From: Legionella donaldsonii
GTDB taxonomy: Bacteria > Pseudomonadota > Gammaproteobacteria > Legionellales > Legionellaceae
Direction: 5' to 3'
DNA: 64,000 nucleotides
NCBI RefSeq assembly: GCF_900452385.1
Contig: NZ_UGOA01000001.1
Span: 2,675,501 to 2,739,500, forward strand
The notes beneath the pieces were generated by a model. That model was not told the origin of the DNA, searched no databases, and was given only the letters and a program-made list of their open reading frames with translations. The position numbers were made by a program, and so were the translations under genes. Positions 1 to 9,023 of this stretch are shown in pieces. How positions within the stretch are numbered: the first letter of the stretch is position 1; every line of letters begins with the position of its first letter.

Positions 1-2
1 TT

Positions 3-167
3 ATGGAAGGCAGCTTAAGGGCGCGAGGCCATACTCAAAAAACAAACTGGGAAGATCATCTACGCTATTATGTCTATAAATTATCCGAATATGGCCTTAC
101 TCGCGGTGTGTGGCAAAGTAAAGAGTGTAAAGGTTTTTTTGTAGGGAGGGTCATTAGTAAAAAATAA
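3..167 (+). CDS. Short or 5'-truncated hypothetical protein
   Basis: An open frame with an ATG at base 3 runs 54 codons to TAA at 165-167. Only two bases lie upstream, so the ATG may be internal to a longer gene cut by the window edge. The product is basic and aromatic-rich and ends in VISKK. I do not recognise the family. It ends 65 bases before the HPr gene on the same strand, so the two could be cotranscribed. Confidence 0.45.
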   Translation: MEGSLRARGHTQKTNWEDHLRYYVYKLSEYGLTRGVWQSKECKGFFVGRVISKK

Positions 168-232
168 TTATTGTCTTTCTCAAAACGCTCATGATTGTAG
201 AAAATTGCTGCACATGCTAAATTGTAGCTGTC

Positions 233-502
233 ATGATAAAAACTAAAATTACCATCATTAATAAATTGGGATTGCACGCTCGGGCTTCTGCGAAATTCGT
301 TTCTACCACATCGAGATTTCAAAGTCATATTGACGTCACCAAAAATACGCAGACCGTTAATGGCAAAAGCATTATGGGGATTATGATGCTTGCTGCCAGT
401 AAAGGCAGTGAGTTAATTTTACAAATTGATGGTCCGGATGAGGTCGAGATGGAAAAAGCGATTACCGAACTCATCAATAATCGCTTTGGTGAGATAGAAT
501 AA
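233..502 (+). CDS. ptsH: HPr-family phosphocarrier protein
   Basis: The 89-residue length is typical of HPr, the small phosphorelay protein of the PEP phosphotransferase system. The active-site motif GLHARAS places the phospho-accepting histidine at residue 15, the usual position. The regulatory serine segment GKSIMGIMMLAASKG is also present. No Enzyme I or sugar permease lies in the window, so a regulatory (PTS-Ntr type) role is more likely than sugar uptake; that is inference. The family call is secure. Confidence 0.93.
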   Translation: MIKTKITIINKLGLHARASAKFVSTTSRFQSHIDVTKNTQTVNGKSIMGIMMLAASKGSELILQIDGPDEVEMEKAITELINNRFGEIE

Positions 503-515
503 TTGTCTTTAACTA

Positions 516-1265
516 TTAAGACTCATCAGACGACTGGCGTTTGCGTTGTTTGCGCACACGATGCAAAGCAAGCAAGGTTTGCAAAGGACCGGACAAAGCA
601 TAAATGACAAAACCAACAAACAGAACCACAGACGGATTTGCGGCAATCGCGACAAACAGAATTACCATAACCAAGAGGTATAAAAAAGGAACTTTTCCTT
701 TAAAATCAATTTCTTTAAAACTGTAGTAGCGTACATTACTCACCATAAGAACCGCCGCAACAACCGTAATAAACGCTGTCAGTATAGCGATTACAAAATG
801 TTGCAATTCATTTTGGTGACAAAACCAAACAAAGGACGAAACAATCGCTGCGGCAGGAGGACAGGCAAGCCCTTGAAAATAGCGTTTATCCGCTGTTTCA
901 ACCTGGGTATTGAAACGCGCAAGCCGTAAAGCCACTGCAGCGGTATAAATGAAGGCTACTAACCAGCCTACTTTACCTAATTGCTGCAGATTCCAACTAT
1001 AAAGCAGTAAGGCCGGTGCAACTCCAAAGGTAACCATATCGGACAAGCTATCGTATTCAGCACCAAATGCAGTTTGCGTATTCGTCAAACGAGCAATACG
1101 TCCATCAAGCCCATCAGCAACCATACCAATAAAAATAGCGATAACAGCGACTTCGTATTGCGCCTTTAATGAAGCGACAATCGAGTAAAAAGCAGCAAAA
1201 AGGCTTGCCGTAGTAAACAAATTAGGTAACAAATATATTCCTGAATGGTTTTCTTTCTGATTCAC
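516..1265 (-). CDS. pssA: CDP-diacylglycerol--serine O-phosphatidyltransferase
   Basis: Inner-membrane enzyme that makes phosphatidylserine, the precursor of phosphatidylethanolamine. The CDP-alcohol phosphotransferase signature D-x2-DG-x2-AR-x8-G-x3-D-x3-D is complete around residues 51-76 (DGLDGRIAR ... GAEYDSLSD). Several hydrophobic helices follow, and the C-terminus is basic. The 249-residue length fits the type II PssA family. The start is a GTG (base 1265). The gene is convergent with the HPr gene, with 13 bases between the stops. Confidence 0.93.
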   Translation of the reverse strand: MNQKENHSGIYLLPNLFTTASLFAAFYSIVASLKAQYEVAVIAIFIGMVADGLDGRIARLTNTQTAFGAEYDSLSDMVTFGVAPALLLYSWNLQQLGKVGWLVAFIYTAAVALRLARFNTQVETADKRYFQGLACPPAAAIVSSFVWFCHQNELQHFVIAILTAFITVVAAVLMVSNVRYYSFKEIDFKGKVPFLYLLVMVILFVAIAANPSVVLFVGFVIYALSGPLQTLLALHRVRKQRKRQSSDES

Positions 1266-1390
1266 AGTAAATGCTCATCTAAAATTAAATCGTTAGCATG
1301 CTAACATAATAATTGTCCTTACTGCCATTGCTTCGTTGTTTTGCCAAGATGATGCTATACTAGGCATACTGTTTTTAATATGTATCAAAT

Positions 1391-1675
1391 ATGGCCGAAG
1401 ACTCCGAGAACAAAAAAATTGTTATCGAAGGTGTTACTCCTCAAGGTAAGCCTTTTCGTCCCAGTGATTGGGCAGAGCGAATGAGTGGGACAATGGCCAG
1501 CTTCAAAAACAGACGTATTCATTATTCCCCTCTGCTGCAACCTAGCGTGAATACAGAAGGCTATAAATGCGTTCTACTTGATCCCAAACTCAAAGAATCC
1601 AGTCCACAAGTCTATCAAGCCATTTTGGATTTTGCTAAAGCCAACAACCTCAAGATTTGCGGTGAGAATGAGTAA
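1391..1675 (+). CDS. DUF3579 domain protein
   Basis: A 94-residue soluble protein containing the FRPSDWAERM segment characteristic of the DUF3579 family, which is widespread in beta- and gammaproteobacteria and has no established role. The whole protein is the domain. It is divergent from pssA and followed by a gene on the opposite strand, so it is probably monocistronic. Confidence 0.8.
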   Translation: MAEDSENKKIVIEGVTPQGKPFRPSDWAERMSGTMASFKNRRIHYSPLLQPSVNTEGYKCVLLDPKLKESSPQVYQAILDFAKANNLKICGENE

Positions 1676-1726
1676 ATTACCCTGCAGCAATGGATGCCCC
1701 GCGAACCCTGACCAACCTCAATGCAC

Positions 1727-2266
1727 TCACTGCGTTTGAGATTGCAAACGAATAGAGATTTCATAATTACCATTCCCACTCATCAATTCAAAACTATGAA
1801 TATCACCAGCAGGGCCAGAGGTTGTTATTAGACTATCGCTGCGGTTAGGAAGACTCCAACGTGTCTGTAAAGTTCCCCTTTCGTTTTTTAACTGTATTTT
1901 TATTGAACCAATCATATCATCATTATTCCAGGGAGCCGCATCTGCTTCATTCAAAGACAAAATCACTGTAACAGCTTCTCCTGGTGACAATGGCTCAGAC
2001 CACAAAGTAATCCCCCGGACTTTATCCATAATTTGTGAAATCCAATGACCAGGTAACTCTGGAATACGCGCATAGTGTGTAGGTTTCCCAGCGCGATAAG
2101 TACTGATATCAAAATAAAGTTCATCGCCGGCAGGTTCACCCGTTTTAATTATTTTAATGTGCTTTAAAATCAAACTGGGTTTCAGCTCAGTGCCTTTATT
2201 AGCAGCAAAAAGCAACACAGGAAATAGAATTAAACAGGCTAAGATAGATTGATAATTCCTTTTCAT
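1727..2266 (-). CDS. Putative exported protein, family unknown
   Basis: 179 residues with a clear Sec-type signal peptide (KR then a hydrophobic run ending LLFAAN, about residues 1-22). The mature part is rich in beta-type sequence with no cysteine pair and no catalytic motif that I recognise. It follows the IcmC-like gene on the same strand with about 70 bases between them. A periplasmic or secreted location is inferred from the signal peptide only. Confidence 0.7.
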   Translation of the reverse strand: MKRNYQSILACLILFPVLLFAANKGTELKPSLILKHIKIIKTGEPAGDELYFDISTYRAGKPTHYARIPELPGHWISQIMDKVRGITLWSEPLSPGEAVTVILSLNEADAAPWNNDDMIGSIKIQLKNERGTLQTRWSLPNRSDSLITTSGPAGDIHSFELMSGNGNYEISIRLQSQTQ

Positions 2267-2337
2267 CGCTACTCCTTAAGGCTCCTAAGAGCAATCTTCT
2301 TATTAAATATACGTTAGATACCCATAACTAGCTTGCT

Positions 2338-2868
2338 TTAACTGACAAATTGCATGCTAAACGCTTCTATTTTCCCCATTACTGTAGCTAAAAAGGCCGT
2401 GGTATTTTCAAAATTCATAGCTAAAACTCCCGCAAAAAGAAAAGCCAGGCCTTTCCCCCCCTGTTGCACTCCTGGTTCACTCGCTGTTACCAATAGTACA
2501 CAACCCCGAATAAACCAAATCAAACCGGCTGTCTGAATGATTAAACCCATGGAGCTATAAATATCATAGGGATTATAATTGGCATATTGCAAAACATTGC
2601 CTGTTCCAAACGTAGTATTGGATAAATTTTGTACTGTGCTAGGTAAAAATAACAAAGCAGAGCCACCGATAATGTAAGCGAGGGGTACAAACATCTTTTC
2701 TTGAGAAGACGAGTTAGCTCGATGATCACCTATTTTCCTGAGTTTTGATATGGCAGTCATAAAAAATACGATACCGAGCAAATAAGCACCTCCTGAAAGA
2801 AGATGTTGCACAGGGAAAAGAGATCGGCTCAAATTGCCAATCATAGTGATTAGGTCAGTGCTATTCAT
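2338..2868 (-). CDS. IcmC/DotE-like Dot/Icm inner-membrane protein
   Basis: 176 residues with about four hydrophobic segments (near residues 20-42, 62-78, 108-130, 142-165) and glycine-rich loops, including LLSGGAYLLG and the conserved-looking QQGGKGLAFLFAG stretch. This resembles IcmC/DotE and its relatives DotV/IcmD, inner-membrane parts of the Legionella type IVB secretion system. No other icm/dot gene is nearby, so this is a solitary paralogue rather than part of the main locus. Family assignment is from memory of IcmC; which member is uncertain. Confidence 0.75.
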   Translation of the reverse strand: MNSTDLITMIGNLSRSLFPVQHLLSGGAYLLGIVFFMTAISKLRKIGDHRANSSSQEKMFVPLAYIIGGSALLFLPSTVQNLSNTTFGTGNVLQYANYNPYDIYSSMGLIIQTAGLIWFIRGCVLLVTASEPGVQQGGKGLAFLFAGVLAMNFENTTAFLATVMGKIEAFSMQFVS

Positions 2869-2960
2869 ACTCTAATTATATACTTAATTCTTCTATCAAC
2901 TCTTGCAATGCATAATTTTTCCCCTATATTAGTGGGTTTCCTAACCAAGTTGTAATTATT

Positions 2961-3704
2961 ATGCAAGTCAATACCTTTCCCATTACCCTGGAGGACGCGT
3001 TTATGCTCTCTCCTAAAGTAAAGCATTTTATTTTCAAAACAGAACAATCCCCCCCATTTAGCTACCTTCCGGGGCAATTTATCACCATTCATTTTGAACG
3101 GAATGGTAAAATGCTCAAGCGTAGCTATAGTATTGCGAATGTTCCTACACAAAACAATTATATTGAATTTGCAGCTGGCTATGTTGCTGAAGGACCAGGT
3201 ACTGATTTATTGTTTAACTTAAAACCAGGCGATAAAATTAACATTAATGGGCCCTTTGGGCGCCTAATCCTCAAAGAAGAGATGCCTAAACGCTACATTT
3301 TTGTAGCAACCAGTACCGGCGTCACTCCTTATCGGGCGATGATTAATGAGCTGAAAGCGCGTTTAAAAGTTAATCCGGAACTTCAAATTGTGATTCTGCA
3401 GGGCGTGCAAAAGCATGAAGACCTCCTTTATCCTGATGAATTTATTGCGTTTGCGGCCCAGCATCCGCAAGTCACTTTTCGTGCTCATTTAAGTCGGGAA
3501 CAAGAAAGTGCCTTAGGTCCTCATGAACACAAAGGCTATGTACAACATGCCTTTCCCGATCTAAACCTAAATCCCACAGAAGATATGATTTATTTGTGTG
3601 GAAATCCCGGTATGATCGACGATGCTTTCAATTATCTGAAAGAAAAAGGGTTTGCTTTACAACAAATCATTCGAGAAAAATACATTTCAAGCCCCAGTAA
3701 ATAA
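2961..3704 (+). CDS. Ferredoxin--NAD(P)H reductase family flavoprotein
   Basis: 247 residues with the FNR-type two-domain layout. The FAD-binding RSYS motif (KRSYSIANVP, about residue 52) lies in the N-terminal barrel, and the NAD(P)-binding start GVTPYRAM (about residue 120) is followed by a CGNPGMID segment. It probably moves electrons between NAD(P)H and ferredoxin or flavodoxin. It is divergent from the IcmC-like gene and 29 bases upstream of the aldolase gene on the same strand, so these two may share a transcript. Confidence 0.85.
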   Translation: MQVNTFPITLEDAFMLSPKVKHFIFKTEQSPPFSYLPGQFITIHFERNGKMLKRSYSIANVPTQNNYIEFAAGYVAEGPGTDLLFNLKPGDKININGPFGRLILKEEMPKRYIFVATSTGVTPYRAMINELKARLKVNPELQIVILQGVQKHEDLLYPDEFIAFAAQHPQVTFRAHLSREQESALGPHEHKGYVQHAFPDLNLNPTEDMIYLCGNPGMIDDAFNYLKEKGFALQQIIREKYISSPSK

Positions 3705-3733
3705 CGGTTTTAACGAGAGGAGAATAAACTATT

Positions 3734-4744
3734 ATGTATTACGATGAATTATCAGCAACGATGGAACATCTGCTGCAAGACGGTAAAGGCATTTTAGCCG
3801 CTGATGAGAGCAGCGGTACTATAGGTAAGCGATTTGAGACAATTGGTCTTGAAAACACAGAAGAAAATCGCCGTGCGTATCGCCACTTGCTTGCCACTAC
3901 GCCTGATTTGGAGCAATACATTAACGGGGTCATCTTGTTTGAAGAAACGTTTCAGCATAAAGATGATCAGGGAACAGCTCTCCCTGACTTGTTTGCCCAA
4001 AAAGGCATTATTCCAGGCATTAAAGTAGACAAAGGGCTGGTTACTTTAGCCAATACTGATAATGAAAAAGTGACCCAAGGTTTGGATGGCTTGGCGGAGC
4101 GCCTGGAGCATTTTAAAAAATTAGGTGCAAAATTTGCAAAATGGCGCAATGTTTACACCATTGGTGAGTACACGCCTAGCTTGACGGCTATCAAGGCTGG
4201 TGCTGAGATGCTTGCTCGTTATGCAGCAACCTGCCAATCAATTGGTATTGTTCCGATTGTTGAACCGGAAGTATTGATGGATGGTAATCATTCCATTGAA
4301 CATTGTGCTGAAGCCTGCGAAATGGTATTGCATGAGCTCTTTCATGCTTTATTCATTCATCAGGTTGATTTAGAACACATCGTTCTTAAACCAAGTATGG
4401 TCACTTCTGGTAAAGATACGGTTCCTTTTAGTTCAGCAGAAGAAGTTGCTGATTACACGATTAGTGTATTCCGTAATAACGTACCGGCTGCGGTGCCAAC
4501 AATTAATTTCTTATCTGGCGGCCAATCACCACAACAAGCTACTGCCAATCTGAATGCAATCAATAGTGCGGGTTACCAACCTTGGAATCTGAGTTTCTCT
4601 TATGGAAGAGCGTTACAAGAAGATTGCCTGCAAGCTTGGGGAGGTAAATCGGATAACATTAAAGCAGCCCAGGAAGCGTTGCTTAAGCGTGCACGCTTAA
4701 ATAGTGCAGCCTGTTTTGGTGAATACCTGGAAAATATGGAATAA
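3734..4744 (+). CDS. fbaB: Class I fructose-bisphosphate aldolase
   Basis: Glycolysis/gluconeogenesis enzyme that cleaves fructose 1,6-bisphosphate through a lysine Schiff base. The signature GKGILAADESSGTIGKRF near residue 17 and the segments GIVPIVEPEVLMDG and VLKPSM (the usual Schiff-base lysine region) mark the eukaryotic-type class I aldolase. The 336-residue length is slightly shorter than typical members. A GAGAGGAG ribosome site precedes the ATG. A strong hairpin terminator follows the stop. Confidence 0.93.
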   Translation: MYYDELSATMEHLLQDGKGILAADESSGTIGKRFETIGLENTEENRRAYRHLLATTPDLEQYINGVILFEETFQHKDDQGTALPDLFAQKGIIPGIKVDKGLVTLANTDNEKVTQGLDGLAERLEHFKKLGAKFAKWRNVYTIGEYTPSLTAIKAGAEMLARYAATCQSIGIVPIVEPEVLMDGNHSIEHCAEACEMVLHELFHALFIHQVDLEHIVLKPSMVTSGKDTVPFSSAEEVADYTISVFRNNVPAAVPTINFLSGGQSPQQATANLNAINSAGYQPWNLSFSYGRALQEDCLQAWGGKSDNIKAAQEALLKRARLNSAACFGEYLENME

Positions 4745-4752
4745 AGACGAGA

Positions 4753-4786
4753 GGAAGCGGCACCTGCCGCTTCCTTATTTTTATTT
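4753..4786 (+). terminator. Rho-independent terminator after the aldolase gene
   Basis: A perfect 9-10 bp stem (GGAAGCGGC / GCCGCTTCC, 4753-4774) with a very short loop is followed by a T-rich run (TTATTTTTATTT). It starts 8 bases after the aldolase stop codon, the expected place for a factor-independent terminator. Confidence 0.9.
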
Positions 4787-4794
4787 GCAAGTTT

Positions 4795-5174
4795 AAATGA
4801 AGAGATCGGCGTGGCCCATAGGACTTACGCAAAATTTCGAGGTCGAGGCAAAATTTGCTTTTAATGAGAGAGTTAGCCTAACTAAATGACCGAATTAAAA
4901 GGAAATTTTAACGAAGAGATTGGCGTTTTGCCTCTAGGACTTACGCAAAACTTCGAGGTCGAGGCAAAATTTGCTTTTAATGAGAGAGTTTAGCCTAACT
5001 AAATGACCGAATTAAAAGGAAATTTTAACGAAGAGATTGGCGTTTTGCCTCTAGGACTTACGCAAAACTTCGAGGTCGAGGCAAAATTTGCTTTTAATGA
5101 GAGAGTTTAGCCTAACTAAATGACCGAATTAAAAGGAAATTTTAACGAAGAGATCGAAGTTTTGCGTAAGTCCT
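4795..5174. repeat. Tandem array of a palindromic MITE-like unit
   Basis: Three copies of a 116-117 bp unit begin at 4821, 4937 and 5054, each opening GGACTTACGCAAAA. A diverged partial copy precedes them (4795-4820). The last copy, 5053-5174, is a complete near-palindrome: AGGACTTACGCAAAACTTCG at the left is matched by the inverted CGAAGTTTTGCGTAAGTCCT at the right, and inner arms (AAAATTTGCTTTTAAT / ATTAAAAGGAAATTTT) pair with one mismatch. Copies 2 and 3 are almost identical. There is no coding capacity. This fits a non-autonomous inverted-repeat element, amplified in tandem. Confidence 0.85.
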
Positions 5175-5177
5175 GTG

Positions 5178-5942
5178 TTAAATGAATTCAAACCGAGCCA
5201 GCAAGGGTAAATGATCCGATAACATCCGCCAAGGCTTTCCTTTCAAACAATAGGCCTCTGAAACCCGCATCCCACGAAAATAAATCCGATCCACGCAAAA
5301 GGCCGGTTTTATTGCCGGAAATGAACGAGCATGATGGCCTTTCATGCTGTAGAAAGCCTCATTAATACCTAACTCTTCTGCCAATGGTTTTGATAAATGA
5401 CGGCGCCAATCATTGAAATCACCCGCCATAAGCAAAGGCTCATGTTCTGGTACCGCTTCACTGATTCGCTGCATCAATGCGCTACACTGTGAAGAACGCT
5501 CAGCCTTAAATAAACCGAGATGAACGCAAAGTAGATGGACATTGATTTGGTTTAGCCCCTCTCCTATTTTTATCTGACTGTGCAAGATACTGCGTGAAGC
5601 ACGATTCATTGAAGATAAGTTAATATTCTCAAATCGTTCAAAAGGATATTTACTTAAAATGGCATTCCCATGATGACCTGAGTGGTAAATTGCATTTTTT
5701 GCATAAAGGTAGTGAGGCCATATTTTTTCTGCAATGTATTCAAATTGGGGAGCATCGGGCCAAGCAACAATGCGTTTTTCCCGTAGCCTATGCTCACCCT
5801 GTACCTCTTGCAGAAAAACAAAGTCAGGATTTAATGTTAATAGCGCCTCTCGCATTTGAGGTAATAGAAACCGTTTACTGAAACTAAAACCCTTATGGAT
5901 GTTGTAGGTTATTAGAGACAGGCTTCGCTGGTGTTTTTGCAT
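5178..5942 (-). CDS. Endonuclease/exonuclease/phosphatase (EEP) fold protein
   Basis: 254 residues from the preferred ATG at 5942; an in-frame ATG at 5981 would add 13 hydrophobic residues. EEP landmarks are in order: TYNIHKGFS (metal-binding Asn), FLQEV (catalytic Glu), HGNAILSKYPF, LLMAGDFNDWR (Asp/Asn pair) and the terminal SDHLPLLARF (Asp-His). The family includes DNases, inositol phosphatases and sphingomyelinases; the substrate here cannot be read from sequence. The stop codon lies 3 bases from the MITE-like array. Confidence 0.85.
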   Translation of the reverse strand: MQKHQRSLSLITYNIHKGFSFSKRFLLPQMREALLTLNPDFVFLQEVQGEHRLREKRIVAWPDAPQFEYIAEKIWPHYLYAKNAIYHSGHHGNAILSKYPFERFENINLSSMNRASRSILHSQIKIGEGLNQINVHLLCVHLGLFKAERSSQCSALMQRISEAVPEHEPLLMAGDFNDWRRHLSKPLAEELGINEAFYSMKGHHARSFPAIKPAFCVDRIYFRGMRVSEAYCLKGKPWRMLSDHLPLLARFEFI

Positions 5943-6074
5943 AGCAACATTAGAAATAAACCCATTAATTAAGCATAACACTAACTACAGTAATAAGCGG
6001 TAGCTAAGACCTACTTTTATCATTCTGCGGGTTTAGGTAACATGAATTATTAAAAATTGATTCATTAGCCGTCT

Positions 6075-6917
6075 ATGAAAACCTTCACTGTTACCATACC
6101 TGGATTTACCATTGCAGGTAAAGCCTGGGGAAATCCAGAGCTACCCCCTATGCTGGCTCTACATGGTTGGCTTGATAATGCCAATTCCTTTGATCTCGTA
6201 GCACCTTATCTGGAAAAACAATTTTATTTGATGGCTATTGATTTACCTGGCCACGGCCACTCCTCTCATCTACCCGCAGGCTGTTATTATCACTTCAGCG
6301 ATGGGATTTTTACCTGTCTGCAAATTATTCATGCGTTAGGATTCAAGCATATTCATTTGTTAGGGCATTCCATGGGAGCCTGCCTGGCCAGCCTGATTGC
6401 CGGTGTTGCAGCAGAGCAAGTCCTTTCGTTAATTTTGATAGAAGGCCTGGGGCCTTTTTCCCAACCAGAACAAACTTGTCGCAAACAATTGGCACAATAT
6501 ATTCACCATCTTAAAGGAGAAAATAAAGAGGCAAAACCTTATCAATCGCTTGATTTAGCTGCCCAGGCACGCGCCAAACGAGGATACTTATCACTGGACT
6601 ATGCGAAAATTATTTGTCAACGCGGTGTTGTTAAAAGAAAAGAGTCATTTTATTGGCGACATGACCGACGCTTATTAAATCCAACGCCTTTGTACATGAC
6701 CGAAGGACAAATATTATCGTGTTTACAAGGTATTACTGCCAGAAGTCTTTTGATTTTAGCTGATAATGGCTTTGTCTTTAAAGATTTTGACATGCAAGAA
6801 CGTATCAAAGCAGTTAAAAACCTACAGATAACTCAAATGCAAGGTGGCCACCATATTCATATGGAGCAACCAGACGCGATAGCACAGCGTCTGGTTGAGT
6901 TCTATAACATTAGGTAG
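6075..6917 (+). CDS. Alpha/beta hydrolase
   Basis: 280 residues with LHGWLDN (oxyanion region), DLPGHGHS, the nucleophile elbow GHSMGA (Ser about residue 99) and a C-terminal GGHHIHME supplying the catalytic His. There is no signal peptide. It is a serine hydrolase or esterase of unknown substrate, similar in layout to the MhpC/serine hydrolase-like group. Its 3' end overlaps the convergent proA stop by 8 bases. Confidence 0.88.
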   Translation: MKTFTVTIPGFTIAGKAWGNPELPPMLALHGWLDNANSFDLVAPYLEKQFYLMAIDLPGHGHSSHLPAGCYYHFSDGIFTCLQIIHALGFKHIHLLGHSMGACLASLIAGVAAEQVLSLILIEGLGPFSQPEQTCRKQLAQYIHHLKGENKEAKPYQSLDLAAQARAKRGYLSLDYAKIICQRGVVKRKESFYWRHDRRLLNPTPLYMTEGQILSCLQGITARSLLILADNGFVFKDFDMQERIKAVKNLQITQMQGGHHIHMEQPDAIAQRLVEFYNIR

Positions 6918-8565
6918 AAGGGATTGGAGTTGGTTTGGGGTTCTCGCAAAGTTGATAATTAACAGCAACTTCGTCCAGCACTTTCTTTAACTCGCTTAGA
7001 GAATAACCTAAATCCTTCGCCGCTCGCAAAACACCACAGCCTCCTTCATCAAAAGTAGAATAAGGAGTCCAATAATCCATATTGGCTTTGATCATGACAT
7101 CAAACGCTTTGCGTGTATTCCAACCGGCTTGATTAGCCATCAAATAGAATAAACGGTTAAATACGCCACTTGAATGATGGACATCCAGGCCCCCATAATA
7201 CTCGTCAGCGGAATCAATGGAATGGCCATCACGACTCGGCTTATCCATATATCGTAAAACATCACGTCCACTGCTTTCCTTCACAATTTCTGCGCCAATT
7301 AACCAATTATTTTTTCCACTTGAATAATACTCAGCAGCTTGTGCGGCCATATCAGAAAATGCTTCATTCATCCCCCCTGACTGACCAAAATACTCTAATG
7401 CTGAATGTTGCTCAGTGAAGCCATGACTGATTTCATGACCACCAATACCTAATGAAACTAAAGGATACATAGTAGAATCGCCATCACCAAAGGTCATTTG
7501 TCTGCCATCCCAATAGGCATTTTCATAGCCTTCACCATAGTGAACACGCATCACTATTTGCATAGGGGCGCCATTCCGTTTGACTAAAACCTCAACACCA
7601 TACCAATCATGATACATATGCTTAATAACATAGCCTGCATAGAGGGCATCATTAGTCGGTGAAAAGGCACCATTTTCTCTATCATATCCGTCCGCTTTAT
7701 AACCAGTCCAGAATGTATTGGCGGCCGTATTGCCAGTCGTTTTGCAATTAAATTTCATTGGATCATTCGTAGAAAAATAATCATGCTCCATATCCACTAC
7801 TTTTACATTTTCATTTTCCATATAACAGCGTTCTTTTTTGTTATCTCGGGTCATTTCAAGAAAGGGATAATTTTTACCAAAAACATACTCACCAACTTTA
7901 GTATTACCACCAAATCCAATTCCTTTCACTGGTGTACGAGCCACTGTTTTAATATCATTCCATTCCACAAAAGGTTTAGATGATTTCGCATCAACGATAG
8001 CTGTTGGTCTTTCTGGAATTTGATGATCATAGCGCACAAAAACACTCACTTTATATGCCCAATGCGCTTGATGTTTATCATCAATATAAATGATAGGAGT
8101 TATCTGCTCTTCACTCACATCTTTGTTTTGAAATTTGGCTTTAAACTGTTGTAATATTTTGCTGGAATTTTTTACCAAATCCTCTGGAGGATCGCCTAAT
8201 TCACCCTGCAAGCCACGATAGACTGTGCCATTCATTTGCACATCTTTTTGTGTATTTAATAAGTTATTTATTGAACCATCACTATGCATAATGGCATAAC
8301 CACCAAAGACCATGAAACCAGCATAGTACTGTTGCATACGAACATGGCTTATCTGATTTTTGTCTTTATGTTGCTTTACAAATTGTAAAACATCAGCAGC
8401 GTTGGAATTGACAGTCTTTCTATTCGGCAATGACAGATAAAACTGCTGTTGTAAATGCTGTAATGAAACCTGATCTAATGGGAGTGGCTCAGCCGCGTTA
8501 GCAGAAGAGACCAGGGTTAAAGCCAAGCAAGCAGCTACAGGGGATAAATGGGAATTTATACGCAT
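6910..8565 (-). CDS. proA: M4 (thermolysin-family) zinc metalloprotease, ProA/Msp type
   Basis: 551-residue preproenzyme. It has a signal peptide (residues 1-24, ending SANA), an FTP/PepSY propeptide to about residue 205, then the M4 catalytic domain. Zinc ligands are visible as HEISH (His377, Glu378, His381) with Glu401 in GGMNEAFSD; VHHSSGVFN supplies the family's active-site His. The L. pneumophila homologue is the major extracellular protease exported by the Lsp type II system. No adjacent secretion genes are present here. Confidence 0.95.
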   Translation of the reverse strand: MRINSHLSPVAACLALTLVSSANAAEPLPLDQVSLQHLQQQFYLSLPNRKTVNSNAADVLQFVKQHKDKNQISHVRMQQYYAGFMVFGGYAIMHSDGSINNLLNTQKDVQMNGTVYRGLQGELGDPPEDLVKNSSKILQQFKAKFQNKDVSEEQITPIIYIDDKHQAHWAYKVSVFVRYDHQIPERPTAIVDAKSSKPFVEWNDIKTVARTPVKGIGFGGNTKVGEYVFGKNYPFLEMTRDNKKERCYMENENVKVVDMEHDYFSTNDPMKFNCKTTGNTAANTFWTGYKADGYDRENGAFSPTNDALYAGYVIKHMYHDWYGVEVLVKRNGAPMQIVMRVHYGEGYENAYWDGRQMTFGDGDSTMYPLVSLGIGGHEISHGFTEQHSALEYFGQSGGMNEAFSDMAAQAAEYYSSGKNNWLIGAEIVKESSGRDVLRYMDKPSRDGHSIDSADEYYGGLDVHHSSGVFNRLFYLMANQAGWNTRKAFDVMIKANMDYWTPYSTFDEGGCGVLRAAKDLGYSLSELKKVLDEVAVNYQLCENPKPTPIPST

Positions 8566-9023
8566 TAATCTTTCTCCTTAAAGTATGCATGAGGACTCGT
8601 CCGGGAGTACTCATCTTTGCTAGCATTTTCCCTGCCAATTTTTAGAAATTAAGCAATTTAAATGCTCTAACAAGGATTGTTGGAATATCCCCGTCAAGTT
8701 GAATTTCGGATTTCAGATTAAGCATATTTTCCTGAGGTTGGCCTTAGCTAAAATCCGTTGGCAATATCTTACAGGGATTCATGCCAAACTAATATAGTTT
8801 TTTTATTTTTAAATTATTAACGTTTTTTGCCCCAACAAAATAAATACCATGGCCTCTGGGAAAATCATCTTTGTTACATAAATTATTACCGTTTCTTAGC
8901 CGATAGAAAAAACAAAATCCTGTTTTTTCTATCGGCCTCACGTTAAATAATGGTTTGCCTGCCAGCAATTTTGGGTAATAATTCCACACTTGCCCTTATG
9001 GCCAAAGGATGTATTAATTTACT
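8566..9023. other. 458-base intergenic region between divergent proA and tsaC
   Basis: No convincing ORF is present. It must contain the divergent promoters of proA and the Sua5-type gene. The only strong structure is a long perfect inverted repeat at 8899-8936 (listed separately). Confidence 0.6.
8899..8936. repeat. Perfect 16-bp inverted repeat (hairpin)
   Basis: GCCGATAGAAAAAACA and its exact complement flank a 6-base loop. Each strand carries a run of six T or A inside the stem. It sits about 90 bases upstream of the tsaC start. It could act as a transcription terminator for upstream read-through or as a small mobile palindrome; no copy was noticed elsewhere in the window. Confidence 0.6.
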
